Below are positions 10,949 to 22,656 of a stretch of 64,000 nucleotides of DNA, piece after piece. Made by a program: the position numbers and the translations under genes. The first letter of the stretch is position 1. Each line of letters opens with the position of its first letter. The notes below the pieces were generated by a model. That model was not told where the DNA came from. It searched no databases and saw only the letters and a list, made by a program, of their open reading frames with translations. Source of the DNA: Hypericum androsaemum (Eukaryota > Streptophyta > Magnoliopsida > Malpighiales > Hypericaceae); the NCBI GenBank assembly GCA_963995505.1, contig OZ023188.1, positions 3,534,001 through 3,598,000 on the forward strand, in the 5' to 3' direction.

Positions 10949-11856
10949 GGGAAAAGTCCACTTTAGTACCCTGTGGTATCGCAAAAAATTAAGTCAGTAC
11001 CCTGTAGTTTAAAACGTATCAATTGAGTCATACTTATTCCAATTAACATCAATTAGAGGCCCGGGCAGCTGCCCGGACCTGCCCGAACCTACCTGACCCC
11101 TGCCCGAACTACATGGCCAGCCACGTCACCAAATTTTGATGACGTGGCGCCACGTGGAGGAGAGGAGGAGGAGGACGCGGGGAGGAGGAGGAGGAGGAGG
11201 AGGACGCGGGGGGAGGAGGGGGAGGAGGAGAACGCGGGGGGAGGAGGAGGAGGAGGAGGAGGAGGAGGATGCAGGGGGAGGAGGAGGAGGAGGAGGACGC
11301 GGGGAGGAGGAGGAGGAGGAGGAGGAGGAGAACGCGGGGGGAGGAGGAGGAGGAGGAGGAGGAGGAGGTGGGGGGAGGAGGAGGAGGAGGAGAACGCGCG
11401 GGGAGGAGGAGGAGGATGAGGACGCGGGGGGAGGAGGAGGAGGAGGAGGACGCGGGGGCGGGATGAGGAGGAGGTGGAGGAGGAGGAGGCGGGGGGAGGA
11501 GGAGGAGGAGAACGCGCGGGGAGGAGGAGGAGGAGGAGGACACGGGGGGAGGAGGAGGAGGAGGAGGACGCGGGGGGAGGAGGAGGAGGAGGACGCGGGG
11601 GGAGGACGCGGAGGAGGAGGAGGAGGAGGAGGGGAGGAGGAGGATGTCTGAGGGGCGCCACGTCATCAAAATTGGGTGACGTGACTGGCCACGTAGTTCG
11701 GGCAGGGGTCGGGTTGGTTCGGGCAGGTCTGGGCAGCTGCCCGGGCCTCTAATTGATGTTAATTGGAATAAGTATGACTCAATTGATACGTTTTAAACCA
11801 CAGGGTACTGACTTGATTTTTCGCGATACCACAGGGTACTAAAGTGGACTTTTCCC
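10949..11856. mobile_element. Mutator-type non-autonomous element, copy 1, GGA-rich core
   Basis: Terminal inverted repeats of about 200 bp begin GGGAAAAGTCCACTTTAG and run into CCACGTCACC..ATTTTGATGACGTGGC. The element is flanked by a perfect 9-bp direct repeat TAAATTTTA (10940-10948 and 11857-11865), the target-duplication length typical of Mutator-like elements. Its core is a GGA-rich repeat and it encodes no transposase. A second copy with the same termini lies at 46346-46847. It is nested in the 9860-12204 element. Confidence 0.85.
11156..11645 (+). repeat. Strand-asymmetric (GGA)n / GCGGGG repeat core
   Basis: About 490 bp of GAGGAGG runs broken by ACGCGGGG blocks, nearly pure purine on the plus strand. 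The long reading frames through it on both strands encode only Glu/Gly/Arg or Ser/Pro/Leu runs and are by-products of the repeat. Confidence 0.95.
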
Positions 11857-12209
11857 TAAATTTTATTCGGATTCAATTTGATTCGCTGAAAAATTGATTC
11901 ATATTCAAACTGTCTCATATGAACCAAAATTCATATTCAAATTCGTCCTTGAATGAATCGAACATGAATCCATATTCTAAATTTGTCAATTTTCAATTGC
12001 GAAATGAGAGAGAAGGGAAGGAAGTATAAGGCACGAGAGAGAAAAAAGTTTGGAATATTTTATAAATTTTATATATTTTAAATTATTCATAGTGACCATA
12101 CAAAGTTAACTTAGTATAGTGGAGTGACCATAAAAAGACAAAAAATAGATTAATAGTAACCATGAGTTAAAATTTATAAAAGATTATGAGTGTTTTTTAC
12201 TCCGGCTAA

Positions 12210-15200
12210 CGTGACGCATAATTGAACATAAATTTCCGTCTGCAATTAATAAATGGGAAAATCTGACCAATACATCAAAATACACGTCCATTAAATTGTA
12301 CTGACCATACTCAAAATCACCAAAAAAATGACGAGACGTCTTTGTCACCAAACCAAGAACATCTCAGCACCTAGCCGAATAGTACAGGGAAATGGGTTTG
12401 TTGTTGTACCATTCCGAGAATCTGGATCAAGCACACCACCAAAGGTGTAGATAAATTATCGTCAATAAATTTTGAGTTCAAGTTTTGCCACCACGATTTT
12501 ATTAAATACAATAAGAAGAATTATGTTATTTTTTGTGATGTCAACGAATATAAATTTTGGTTAGTCAATTTAATAGATATGCGAATGAAAGACGGGAAGG
12601 GAAATTAACTTGTCCTCTACTTCTTTTGATTGGAAAGCACAACGATGGATGGATGGGTAAGGTTAAGCATCGAAGAAAGGAAGCAAAACGTGATGCTCTC
12701 GCCCATCGAAGGTGTACTACTTTACTGTAATTTTGCCCCTATGAGATCATATGTCACACATCAACAAAGTTCCACACCATCTTTGCTTTGAAACTTAGCT
12801 ATATACCAACTATATAATTACTTGTCCTTCCAATTGGGGTCACTTGTAATAGATTGGTCCCATCATGTGAGATTTATAGTTATTCTGACAAGTACCAGTT
12901 TTAATTTTTTTTAAATTATTTCCTCCCAACTTTTTAGGTTTCTTTTCGATGAGGGTGGATTATGATTAGGGCAAATGATGTTAGAGTCGCTCGTGTTTTG
13001 TAATATCGTTTCTGGGGTTCCTTATTTTTGAAATAATATTTTGACATTCTATGTATTTAATTTTGCTATACGATCGAGTCTCTGTCATCAGATCTACTCA
13101 TTTTCTTTGGTAAATTCCCCTGAAAAGACATAATTTTTCCCCATTGGGAAAAATACTATTTCAAAAATGAGAAACCTCATAAACGATATTACCAAACACA
13201 AAATACCCTAACATAATTTGCACTTATTATTATTGAAGCATGTAGCTACATTAGATAGTGGTGGTGGAGGTGGTGGGCTAGTCTTCTTAAGACAAGGGAA
13301 GGGGAAACATCATCTTACACATTGGCATGCACCATCTTGTCTTTGCCTTTGGTTAGCCCTTTACGACAGCCTTGAGATTGGGGATATTGTTGGATGTGTG
13401 ATGGCAACTTTGAACCCATTAACATTACTATAGCAGTTGAAATCAGCTGTCACCTTATTGGTATTTGGAAATGAGAAGTTGAATACGGAAGGGGAATATT
13501 AATTTAAGATGAAGAAAATAAAAAAATAGTTGGTAAAATCATGATAATATCCGATCACATATTAGACTGACAATTTTATATTCAAATTGCGTATGATTTT
13601 AAATTTGGTTAAAGTTAATGTGTTCTAGAACTCGAACATGAGATATTTGGTAAATTTAAAACAATCACTAACAAATGATTTAGTTGCTTGGTGGTGGAGT
13701 AGTTAAATTTTGAACCTATGTATAATGTTTTTAATTTTTTATGATCAGTAATATAAAATTAATAATTTGTGAACCTACCAATCCTGTAAGGGGAAGATTC
13801 ATGATCATTAACAAAAAAAAAGGAAAATTAGTTAATGGATCCAAGGTTAATCATGTGGAATTAAGTGTGGACATAGATTTAGGAGCGATTTGTAGAATAA
13901 TTTTCTAATTACTGTCCAGATGCAATACCATCATCATGTGACCAGGAAACAGACAGATCCACAGTATATATATTCTGCTATTTAATTTTCTTTAGAACCA
14001 AATTATATTGTTACTACTTGATTTCTCTGCGCCGATCAAAGTTAAAATTGCGTTGTAATTCCACTAGCTTCTAGACAGGCCTGAACCATAATATCTAAAG
14101 CAGGCGTATTTGAGGCGTTAAAAAATTGATTCAATTAGGACAAATTGTTTCCACTTTAAAGATTGAATCATAATGTGGTACACTTTTTTGACTCTTAAGC
14201 CTCCATCCATCGAGAATCCGCAACACCTTCAAAGGCAATTAATCAAACCTTGAAACATCCTGATGTGGGACTAGCTAACTCTTTCTTCCCGAATCATATG
14301 ATATTTGAATATTTATAAAATTATGTACACAGTACTCTTTTTCTGGTACATTTTTTTATTATATTTTATCGTGCCAGAATTTTGATAAGGCTGAAATTCT
14401 ACATTCACCAAATAGAAAACTTGTACATATTATATTAATCAATAAAATTTAACTTATCAAATCACGTGATATTTGAATACTCATTAAATCGATCAATTTA
14501 AATTCGAGTTGTATATGACCTGAAAAAGTGCAATAGCCTTTATAACTATTCACGAGACATGTGTAGTCAGTAGTAGTGTACATTGAAGAAGTATATGGGT
14601 CTTGCCTGGTCTAATTCACAACGCATGTTTGACAGATTTCGAGATTGATAAAATACATGACAGCTATAAATGTTGGGAGGCTACTCCTTTATGAATCGGC
14701 CCACCTAATATCGTACCACGTAAAACTTGTTCATATCTAGACCAAAAAAGAAAAAAAAAGCCATATACTTCTGCTTGCTTCTTCCCTTTGGACATCTGCA
14801 TTTCCGGAATTTTAGCGCCTCTAAAGTTGTAGATTGGTGTTCACTTTAGGTGCATATATCCTTCTGGTTGGAATAAGTAATGTATGAAATATTAATAAAC
14901 GCTTAGATCGAGACTATTGTTTTAGCTTAACAAAGAAGTCTCAAATTTGAGTTAGTGAGAATACATAGTGTTAAATATTTTTTAAAAGAGTTCTACCACA
15001 TTTCAAAAGTCTTACATAACTCAAATCTATATTAGTCGATCCACAACGGTATAAACCAAACAAGGTAATGTATGAAATAATGATTCTAGTGTCACGCAAC
15101 AGGAGACCCAAAATTTTGTACATTTAGCACAGGTGTATTAGTGGTGCTCAAAGGACACAAATTGTGCATTTTTTTGTTTTAAGGAAACAATAAATTCCTC

Positions 15201-15860
15201 TACTTGTACAAAAGAGACCCAAATTTTTTGGCGTTAATCTTAAATAATGTTTAAATAATTGTCTAGAAAATTTTGCCACCTTCCTTTTTCAGATACATGT
15301 AGTGTAAACACAATAAATATTTTGGCGTTATTATTAATACAATTTAACATATTGGAAAGCTATATAATCACCAAGGTCGTTTCCAAGAAAGACTGGCTTG
15401 AAAATTGGGACCCCAAGCGAGTCTCGATTATTAGAAGGCGACAACTACAAAATTCACTTGCGGTCAAATGCACACATTATAAGGTGACAGATCTTTGACC
15501 GAACGAAAATTCCTGCACACAATGTTCGAAACTTTTTTTATGATATTGGTAAAGAATCTCAAATCGAAATTGGAAATCAATGATCATAACAAATTTATAC
15601 CACCACATTCACAATGGAAGCAATAGGAATCTGATCAAATAAAAGAATTTATATTTCAGTTAAATATCAAACAAATAGAAAAGAAATAAAAAAGAATGCG
15701 ACTCGTCATGTGGTAATGTACATTACCTCTAGGTAATTCAAGAGGGGTGAAAAAAAAATTCAGAAAATCGAGAAAAAATAAAAAAAATAAACGAAAAGAG
15801 TACCACCCCCGGAATATAGCCAAAAGAAAGGAAAAAAAAAATACATTATTTTACTTCTCG
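12210..15860. other. Intergenic DNA, no supported gene
   Basis: AT-rich, with only short open frames (71 codons at 13218, 79 codons at 15259) that lack domain signatures. Nothing structured was found apart from AT tracts. Its right end adjoins the 3' side of the RING ligase gene. Confidence 0.6.
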
Positions 15861-15898
15861 TTATTCACCTTTTTTAAATTGGGCCTGACGGGTCGGGC

Positions 15899-17265
15899 TC
15901 AGCACAAGAAAACTTCGACGCTGGAGCTCCGGAGGTGGAGGCAGACGGGGCAGGTCTGGGCCACCTGGTCGCACTCCGTACAGAGGCAGAGGTGCCGGCA
16001 CGGCAAAACCACCACGCGCGCCACGCGCCTCCCGCAAGACCTGCACGCGCCCGCACCATTCTTCAAAGAACAGGCCGTCACCCTGTCCGGGTCCACGTAG
16101 GCCGACTCGGCGTCCTCCGCCTGCCCCTCGACGCCGGCACCGTCGTCCGGAGGGGCGGCGGCGATTGCGTGGTGGAGGTGGGCCTGGAGGGAGGCGGCGG
16201 CGGCCTCCTGGGCCCGGGCCTTGGCCTGCCAGACCTGTGCCTCGACGGTGAGCTGGGCCGCACGCGCCTGCAGCTCGGCGTTCCGGCGGGCGGCCTTCTC
16301 CACCTCCGCCTCCTTCTCCCTCAGCCGCCACCCCAGCGCCTCCTCCGCCGCTCCCACCAGCGCACGGTACTGCCTCTGCCTCTTCTCCGCTAACGTGCGC
16401 CTCAGCTCCTCCCCCTTAAATAAAACCAAAAGAAAATAATCAATTCGTTAGCCCTTAATTATCAAATCAAAAAGAAAAAAAAAGGAAAATACCTGGGAGA
16501 GGAGGAACTGGTCTAATTCGTCGCGGTGGCGTTTAACGTGGGAGGCGAAGTCTTCCGATATCAAGGAGGAGGATTGCTGGTGGTTGTTGTGGAGTTGATG
16601 CGGCGGCGGAGGGTGGTGGTCGGAGAAGGAGAGCCGGAGGCCGGTGGAGATGTTGTTCGGTTGTGCGCGGTGGAGCAAGGACAGGTCTATCACCTGAGGC
16701 GGTTGCTGAGATGATTGTATCGAGAACGATTGGTTGTTGTTGTTGATGTTGTTTTGGTTAGTGATCGCCGGCGCAACTCCGGCGACGCCGTGGACGGCGG
16801 ATGCGGGTTCTCTTCCCCTCTTCCTTGGATTAGCACCTGAATATTTGGCAACTATGAGAAACGATTTGGAGTTGGAGTACAATCTCAAATCTTCATCCGG
16901 ACAGGGGTTTGCAGAGGTGGTGGTGAGTGACGAGGTTCAAATTCTGGTCACGATAAAAATTTACAAAGGCCGACGTGTTGGATGGATTATATTACCTCCT
17001 CCATTGTGGAAAAGCATTTGGTTTGATGCTGGTCCTCCTCCTCCACCACCACCACCAGGGTGTTGTTGTAATGAATAGTCATTTCCATCTTGTCCATTTC
17101 TGCACATTTCAGACACAGCCCAGGATTAGAAAACAAGGAGGCAAAAGTTTGTGTTTGGGAGATTCAAAGAGAGGGAAGAAGAAGAAGAAGGGGACCCAGT
17201 TGGGGGTAGGGTGTGTACCTGTTGAGGAGGAGTATGTTTGATGGGTATTGAGCTTGGATAGCCAT
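15899..17265 (-). CDS. BOI-like RING-type E3 ubiquitin ligase, four exons, 336 aa
   Basis: Exons, minus strand: 17265-17219, 17099-16996, 16836-16493, 16414-15899. All three introns (119, 159 and 78 bp) are GT/AG and the phases join into one frame of 336 codons. The start MAIQAQYPSNILLLN, the GGGANPRKRGRE segment and the C-terminal layout are those of the BOTRYTIS SUSCEPTIBLE1 INTERACTOR (BOI/BRG) family. A long charged coiled coil (about residues 166-245) precedes a C-terminal C3HC4 RING (residues 289-323; CRSC, PCRHLC, CTEC, CPVC), with every zinc ligand present. Family members ubiquitinate nuclear regulators and temper cell death and stress or gibberellin responses; the target here is unknown. 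Exon 4 is markedly GC-rich against AT-rich flanks. The family call is firm; the exact paralogue is not. Confidence 0.92.
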
Positions 17266-17552
17266 ATTTACAAGGCAAGGGTAAAATGGCGGACTTGGCG
17301 ACGGGTGCTTGTTCCAACGACACAAAGATAAGACGTAATATGAATTGACGAAGGTAGAAGACGTATGTACCACCACCACACAACTACAACACAATCACCT
17401 TCCCATCTTCTCTCCTCCTTTGTCTCTCTGGGTGTGCGTGCGTGTGTGTTTTGGTTTCGGTAGCTATGAGCTAAATAAGCTTTGGTCGCCTTGTGTGTGT
17501 GTGTTCGTGTCTTATATATCTTTCTCCTTTTCCACAATCCTTCTCTCCCTTC

Positions 17553-17564
17553 ATTATAAATATA
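17553..17564 (-). promoter_or_regulatory. Candidate TATA box of the BOI-like gene
   Basis: On the minus strand the block reads TATATTTATAATGA, about 290 bp upstream of the start codon. It is followed by pyrimidine-rich leader sequence, with CT-dinucleotide runs just upstream (17564-17580 and 17603-17616). Position and composition suit a plant core promoter; there is no direct evidence. Confidence 0.35.
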
Positions 17565-17659
17565 GAGAGAGAGAGAAAGATTGGAAGGAACCAGTCCGAG
17601 CGAGAGAGAGAGAGAGTGACACCCTCGTTATTCTGCTTCTTTAATTAATTAAATTCATA

Positions 17660-20466
17660 TTCTCCAATTTGCTTTAATTATTGTGACGTTTCCTTTGTTT
17701 TGTAGCCATCTTCTACCGCTTCTCGCTCGCGTGGGTTGGAAGTTGGGCCATTTCTTTGACGATTTTTAGGTCCCTCTCGTCTGTCTCGTGCTTTGTTTGT
17801 TTTTTGTTGTTGTTATTTGTTTTCTTTATTTAAGCATCTACAATCTCTGACTAATCCACACTACCAATAATATCGTCTTTTTCTTAATTTGCTTACCAAT
17901 CCATATTTCTCTCCTCACAATTAACGCAACGCCCAAAAGAAAAAAACACCCCAACTTCTTTGGTTCACTCACGTATTTATCTCATTAGCCCCTTTTTTGT
18001 GAAGATCTATTGGTTTCCATCAAAGAAACGTTATTAACAAATTATGTTTTAAAAACAGAAAATTTCAAATTTTGTAACGTAATCATGTCCAAGAATGATT
18101 ACGTTGATCTCAATCCCCTTTCGTGTTTATTTGGAGTCATTTAGGGGATAATGGCAAACTTTTGTATGTTACATTACTTATGTTACTAGTGTAGGACAAT
18201 TTTCTTTCAGTTTCTCCCTTGGTTTAATATTACAAGGAGTAATATGTATTTATCTACTTATGAAAAATAAAAAAGGTCAGAGTTCGTTCTAATACCATAA
18301 AACTTGTCCCTTGTTTACTAGGTACCAAATATTTTTTGGAGTGCATAATTTAAGTGATTCACGTATCAATTTTTTTCTCATTCGAATGATTAACATAAAT
18401 GAATGATTAAATTTTGTGTTAATCATTCGAATGAGAAAAAATGATATGTGAATTTCTTTTTGTTTCAATTAAAAGCTTTTCAAGCCGGGAAACCCTTTTC
18501 CGGAATTATTTTATACATTTTAATATTTTTCTAGAAATTATCAGTTAATTATTACTTTTCTGTGACACTTTAATACTTACGGATATTTTATTTTTGTATT
18601 TTTATGTTTATATAATCAATTAGCAACAATGCTAACCGGGTCAAAGTTGACACCTTCTTGGGTTGTTGTATTATATAGCATTACATTGATTGATGAAGTC
18701 ACAATTCTTTTATGATGACTTTTTAAACCAAATTGCACTAAGTGAACAAAATACCAAAATGCAAAGCGTCAAAGTGAATTTTGTTGAAAGAAAAAAGTGG
18801 GGTTTTGGTTAAAAGTTGAGGAAAAGAAAAGCATCGTGGTGGTGGATGTGGTGTTGTTATTGTTGTTGTAGAATGATTAAATGTTTGTAAAATTTTGAAA
18901 AATTCATCCTTAAATACAGTTCGAGTATTCTCGAGTCTTATGTTTGAATATCATATCTTCACTCAGAAGTGTTAGTATTATTTTTTTTTATAGTACATTG
19001 GTCACCTGCCGAAGCCATTGCCTTTGGGATTGTTTGTTGAATTATGGCCCCATGCGTCTCTCGCCAGCTTTCTTCCTTCCCCACAAATCTACCTTCCTTC
19101 CTCTCTCTTTTTTCCCCTTTAATTATCGCCCGTACGTTATTACACTTATTTTCTCTGCTCATAAAAAGTCAAAAAGGAAAAAGAGTGGAGATATTTACTT
19201 ATCTTTTGCCGTTTGATTGGTTGGGATAATGTGGAAATATTTGTGGTTTTTGAATGCGGTGGGAATCGTCAGGTGAGGAAAAGGCAATGATCTTCTTGCA
19301 AACAAAAATAAAAGAGACTGAGACTTATCGGGCAAAAAATTGAAAGGTTGGAGGAGAATTAATCTGGAGGTGTTATTTAATGAAATAATTTACAGTTTTA
19401 CTCTCATTAGTAATTCAAATTTGAATAATCCAGCTAATTGAATATCGGAACACTATTAATTTAATATCTAAAAATTAATAATTATTTAAATTAAATGATA
19501 ACTCAGTTATTCGAATTTAACTAAGATGTCTTGAATTACAGCCCTCGAAGATGCTATCCAGCATGAACCGGGATAAATCGTCATAGCATATATCTGGATA
19601 TCAATCGGGTATCATCCATTTAACTTGTTCATGAAGGTTGGCACTCGCACCAAAATGTACAGATTCATTAATTCAATAAGTATTTGCCTTGATAGAAACA
19701 CCTATCATGTTAATCTCCGCGGCTGCCCAGCCGGCTATATATTTTTGACCATTTTATCTCTACGACTTCTCTAGACGATTAGATCAATTTCGACATCCCA
19801 TTGACTTATTAATGTCTTTGTTACGTACAACAATAATATTGACCATGTGGAAATTAATTAAGTGCGAACCAACTTTGTATCTTGAGATCCACGGTTTATC
19901 AAGTCTTTGGATAATTTCTAGGCTGATTTTATAGCCCAAGAAACTCCATCTGCTTGTTGTTTTTGAAATTATTTCTCGGATCTGGCGGCTTTACCATAGT
20001 GGACCTGAATGTTAATTTATGTTTATAAATGTACTATAATTTGATATTGGTACTTCCAAAAAAACTTATGATAAAGTTCAATTTACTACTTCCTAATTTC
20101 GATGTTTGAATCTTTAGGGATTGTGATTAAATTTTTGGTACCAATTCGTGGTCATACAATTTGCACTTTAGGGACCATGGAAACTCGGATTTATGTATGT
20201 TAGGTGCTTATGTGGCATATCGATGTAGGCCTCGGTTGCTGACGTGGACGAATACTTAGGCAACAAGAACAAAACGACGTTACTATGGTTTGTCCAAGAT
20301 TGTACCAAGTGAGCTAATCATCCAAATGACATCGTTAATTTTGCTGAACTGAACTAAACTCAACTGAACCTGTTGAACAATGATCACTAAATGACAAAAG
20401 TCAAAATTAGGGAGTACCAAACTGAAATTTTCCCAAAAATTCTTGTCGATCTACCACGATGCTAAC
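17660..20466. other. Intergenic DNA upstream of the BOI-like gene
   Basis: AT-rich with no supported coding sequence; small frames near 19.0 kb have no domain signature. It contains one hairpin-forming inverted repeat at 18356-18454. Confidence 0.6.
18356..18454. repeat. Short inverted repeat, arms about 43 bp
   Basis: Left arm 18356-18399 and right arm 18412-18454 are near-perfect reverse complements (shared core CTCATTCGAATGATTAACA), separated by a 12-bp spacer. It could be a tiny MITE remnant or a small-RNA hairpin. Confidence 0.75.
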
Positions 20467-20751
20467 TGTTAGGAATTCAGCAACTTCGAGAACAAAACGC
20501 GCAAAGAACACGGACACAAGAGATTACGTGGTTCGACTTAATGCCTACATCCACAGGGAGAAGGGACAAAGGAGAAAGGAGAACTCTTATTGATGGATCC
20601 GAGTCACAAAGACATACAAAACTCTTGGGTAACATGTCTTTATGAAGAGGCAAACATTTGTACATCAAGCAATCTATTTAGGTCGAATTAGGAGTCCGAA
20701 ACAAAACATGAAAACAATTCCTCTTTTACTTATTCCTCGCCAAACTCAACA
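20467..20751 (-). repeat. 3' LTR of the gag-only Copia element
   Basis: It is a 285-bp copy matching the other LTR (shared ACAAAACGCGCAAAGAACAC and TCTATTTAGGTCGAATTA). A purine tract lies just inside it. Confidence 0.9.
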
Positions 20752-20998
20752 ATCTCCACCTTGGCGAGAAATCATCCCGTGGACAAACCATGAAGCTCCA
20801 TCCGAACTTCAACAAAACTCCACCTTGACGAAATACTGCCCCGTGAAGAGATGAGATCTTGCAAGACCAATCCGATTCTACCTCGGACCATAGATACACC
20901 GCCATCAATAAGACCATCTCAACTTTCTCACCACCTTTGTTCAATCACTTGGAGCCAGCCCCCAAACTCGAGCTTTCGAACTTGCTTGGCCTCTTCCC

Positions 20999-21152
20999 TC
21001 CAACCTCCATTGAATCCCAACTAGCAAGTCTACCTGCCGAAGCAACCTTGCGACCAATAGACGCGCCCTCTATTTTTTCTCCAACCTCCATTAAATCCCA
21101 ACTAGCAAGTCTACCTGCCGAAGCAACCTTGCGACCAATATATACGTCCTCT
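20999..21152. repeat. Imperfect tandem duplication inside the gag-only element
   Basis: A unit of about 80 bp containing CAACTAGCAAGTCTACCTGC and CGAAGCAACCTTGCGACCAA is present twice, at about 21003-21080 and 21082-21152, with few differences. Confidence 0.85.
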
Positions 21153-21772
21153 ATTTTTCGGTCAATCCCATGCTCCGCAACCTCGAATTACTTTTCTGCT
21201 GGACCTTCTTGCCTCAAACCAATGCTACTTGTCATAGCATACAATGGACAACCTTTTGTTCTACCAAGTAGAGCCCTCGACATGCCCCGAACTCTACCGT
21301 TCGACCTTGAGTGAGATACCTGATTCGCCAATGTTGCTATCAACGGCTTTGCATTTTCCATGCAAAACTGACCCAATAGCAGAAACTTGCTAACTTTGTC
21401 TCAGCGAATCCCAACTCCACTCAAACCATCTATGTAAAGCCTTCGCTCTATCACAGAAGAGCTTTTCTTCCCTCCATCGGAACCCAACGAGGTGACTCCA
21501 CCTACAACCGTGTTCTCCATTAATATGTAGGTGCTCCTAGCATCCCTTTCACCCTTCATCACCACCACAATATCTCAATTAGTCTGTCTACAATGTTATA
21601 GCAGTACCCACTATAATCCAAAGTACCTAATGAGATCAAATTTCTCTCTAACTTTGGAACATGCCTAACCCCACACAACTTCCTCTCAACACCATCCCAC
21701 ATCTTGATTCAGATATCACTTATGCCAATAATTCTACAAGTAGAACCATCACCCATAGTCACCATAAATGAA

Positions 21773-22636
21773 TCAACGAACTTGTAGATGTCGAACCATC
21801 CTTTCTTGGGCGTCATGCTTTGGACTTGACAAAACAGAAAGAAGATCACCATCCGACCCGTCCGAATATAAGGCCACATTCACAGAACTCGATCTTTTTT
21901 CCTCGCGATCCCGAGTTCTTCTCGGACAATCTTTCTTCAGGTGCCCTTTTTCTCTGCACTCGAAGTAATTTCTTTTGAACCTCCTTAACCTCGACCTGGA
22001 TCCTTTTCTATCATCACTACGACCACCATGGTTATCTCTCACAACCAGCCCTTTCACTTGTTCATCGCCAGTTTTCCTCCTTTGATAAAACCCTAGCAGA
22101 GCACTTGTGATATCTTCCAACACCAGGGACTCCTTCCCCCAAGTTAGAGTTGTAACCAAATTTTCGTAGGAGTCCAGTAAGGAATTCAGGAGCAACAATG
22201 CGTTGTCTTCTTCCTCGAACTTCACATCAACCTTTCTCAAGTCGCTCATAAGTTGACTAAAAATATTAATGTATTGGCTCAAATCTGAGCCCTCCTCTAT
22301 CTTGAATCCGTACAATCTTTGCTTAAGATAAAGGTTGTTCGACAAAGACAAAGACTTAGACATATACCTTGCCTCCAATTTTGTCCATACATTAGCTGGT
22401 GACTCCTCTTCCATAACGTGATACATCACATCGTTTGCCAAGCACAAGCGAATTGTCGCCACCGCCTTGGGCTCCATCTCCTTCCACTCTTGCTCCTCCA
22501 TCTTCTCGGGCTTCTTTTCCGATGACCATCCTTTGTTGCACGAGGAGATCCTTGACACGCCTTTGCCATAACCCAAATTCGACGAACCATCAAACTTCAC
22601 AAGAGCAAACTTCGCGCCGTGATCCGACATTTCCAA
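21773..22636 (-). pseudogene. Copia gag (UBN2-type), open but internally corrupted, 287 codons
   Basis: The frame carries a Tnt1-94-type capsid region (PEKMEEQEWKEMEPKAVATI, ANDVMYHVMEEESPANVW, LLLNSLLDSYENL). The CCHC zinc knuckle reads YFECREKGHLKKDC, so the first zinc ligand Cys is now Tyr. Around residues 22-42 the usual WQRRVKDLLVQQ segment appears only in another frame, so two compensating indels keep the frame open while scrambling about 20 residues. The open frame therefore does not mean a working gag. Downstream, protease scraps (VTMGDGSTCRIIG, LERNLISLGTLDYSG) run on to about 21600 with stops. Confidence 0.8.
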
Positions 22637-22656
22637 CCTTAGCTCTTGATACCACT

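Larger units (their letters stand above)
9860..12204. mobile_element. Non-autonomous TIR element carrying a promoter and gene start
   Basis: Long, diverged inverted arms (left about 9860-10290, right about 11857-12204) share a series of matching blocks, including TTTCGCAATTGAAAATT and ATTCATGTTCGATTCATTC. The ends match as inverted repeats (CGGGTTAAAAAATAGTCA against CGGAGTAAAAAACACTCA). Both ends are flanked by GCTAA (9855-9859 and 12205-12209), a possible 5-bp target duplication. No transposase is visible. A second, partial copy of the arm's inner end lies at 10830-10948 in direct orientation. The superfamily is not clear from the termini. Confidence 0.7.

Noticed and set aside
11089..11752. 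Seven long overlapping frames on both strands, up to 190 codons
   Set aside because: They translate a GGA repeat into Glu/Gly/Arg or Pro/Ser/Leu runs inside a non-coding mobile element; not genes.
13276..13375. Possible microRNA hairpin (GGGCTA..AAGACAAG / CTTGTCTT..TAGCCC)
   Set aside because: Only two short stems of 6 and 8-9 bp with a large internal mismatch; no match to a miRNA I know.
15935..16439. Several long plus-strand frames over the RING ligase
   Set aside because: Antisense shadows of the GC-rich fourth exon, which has a clear RING domain and splice structure on the minus strand.
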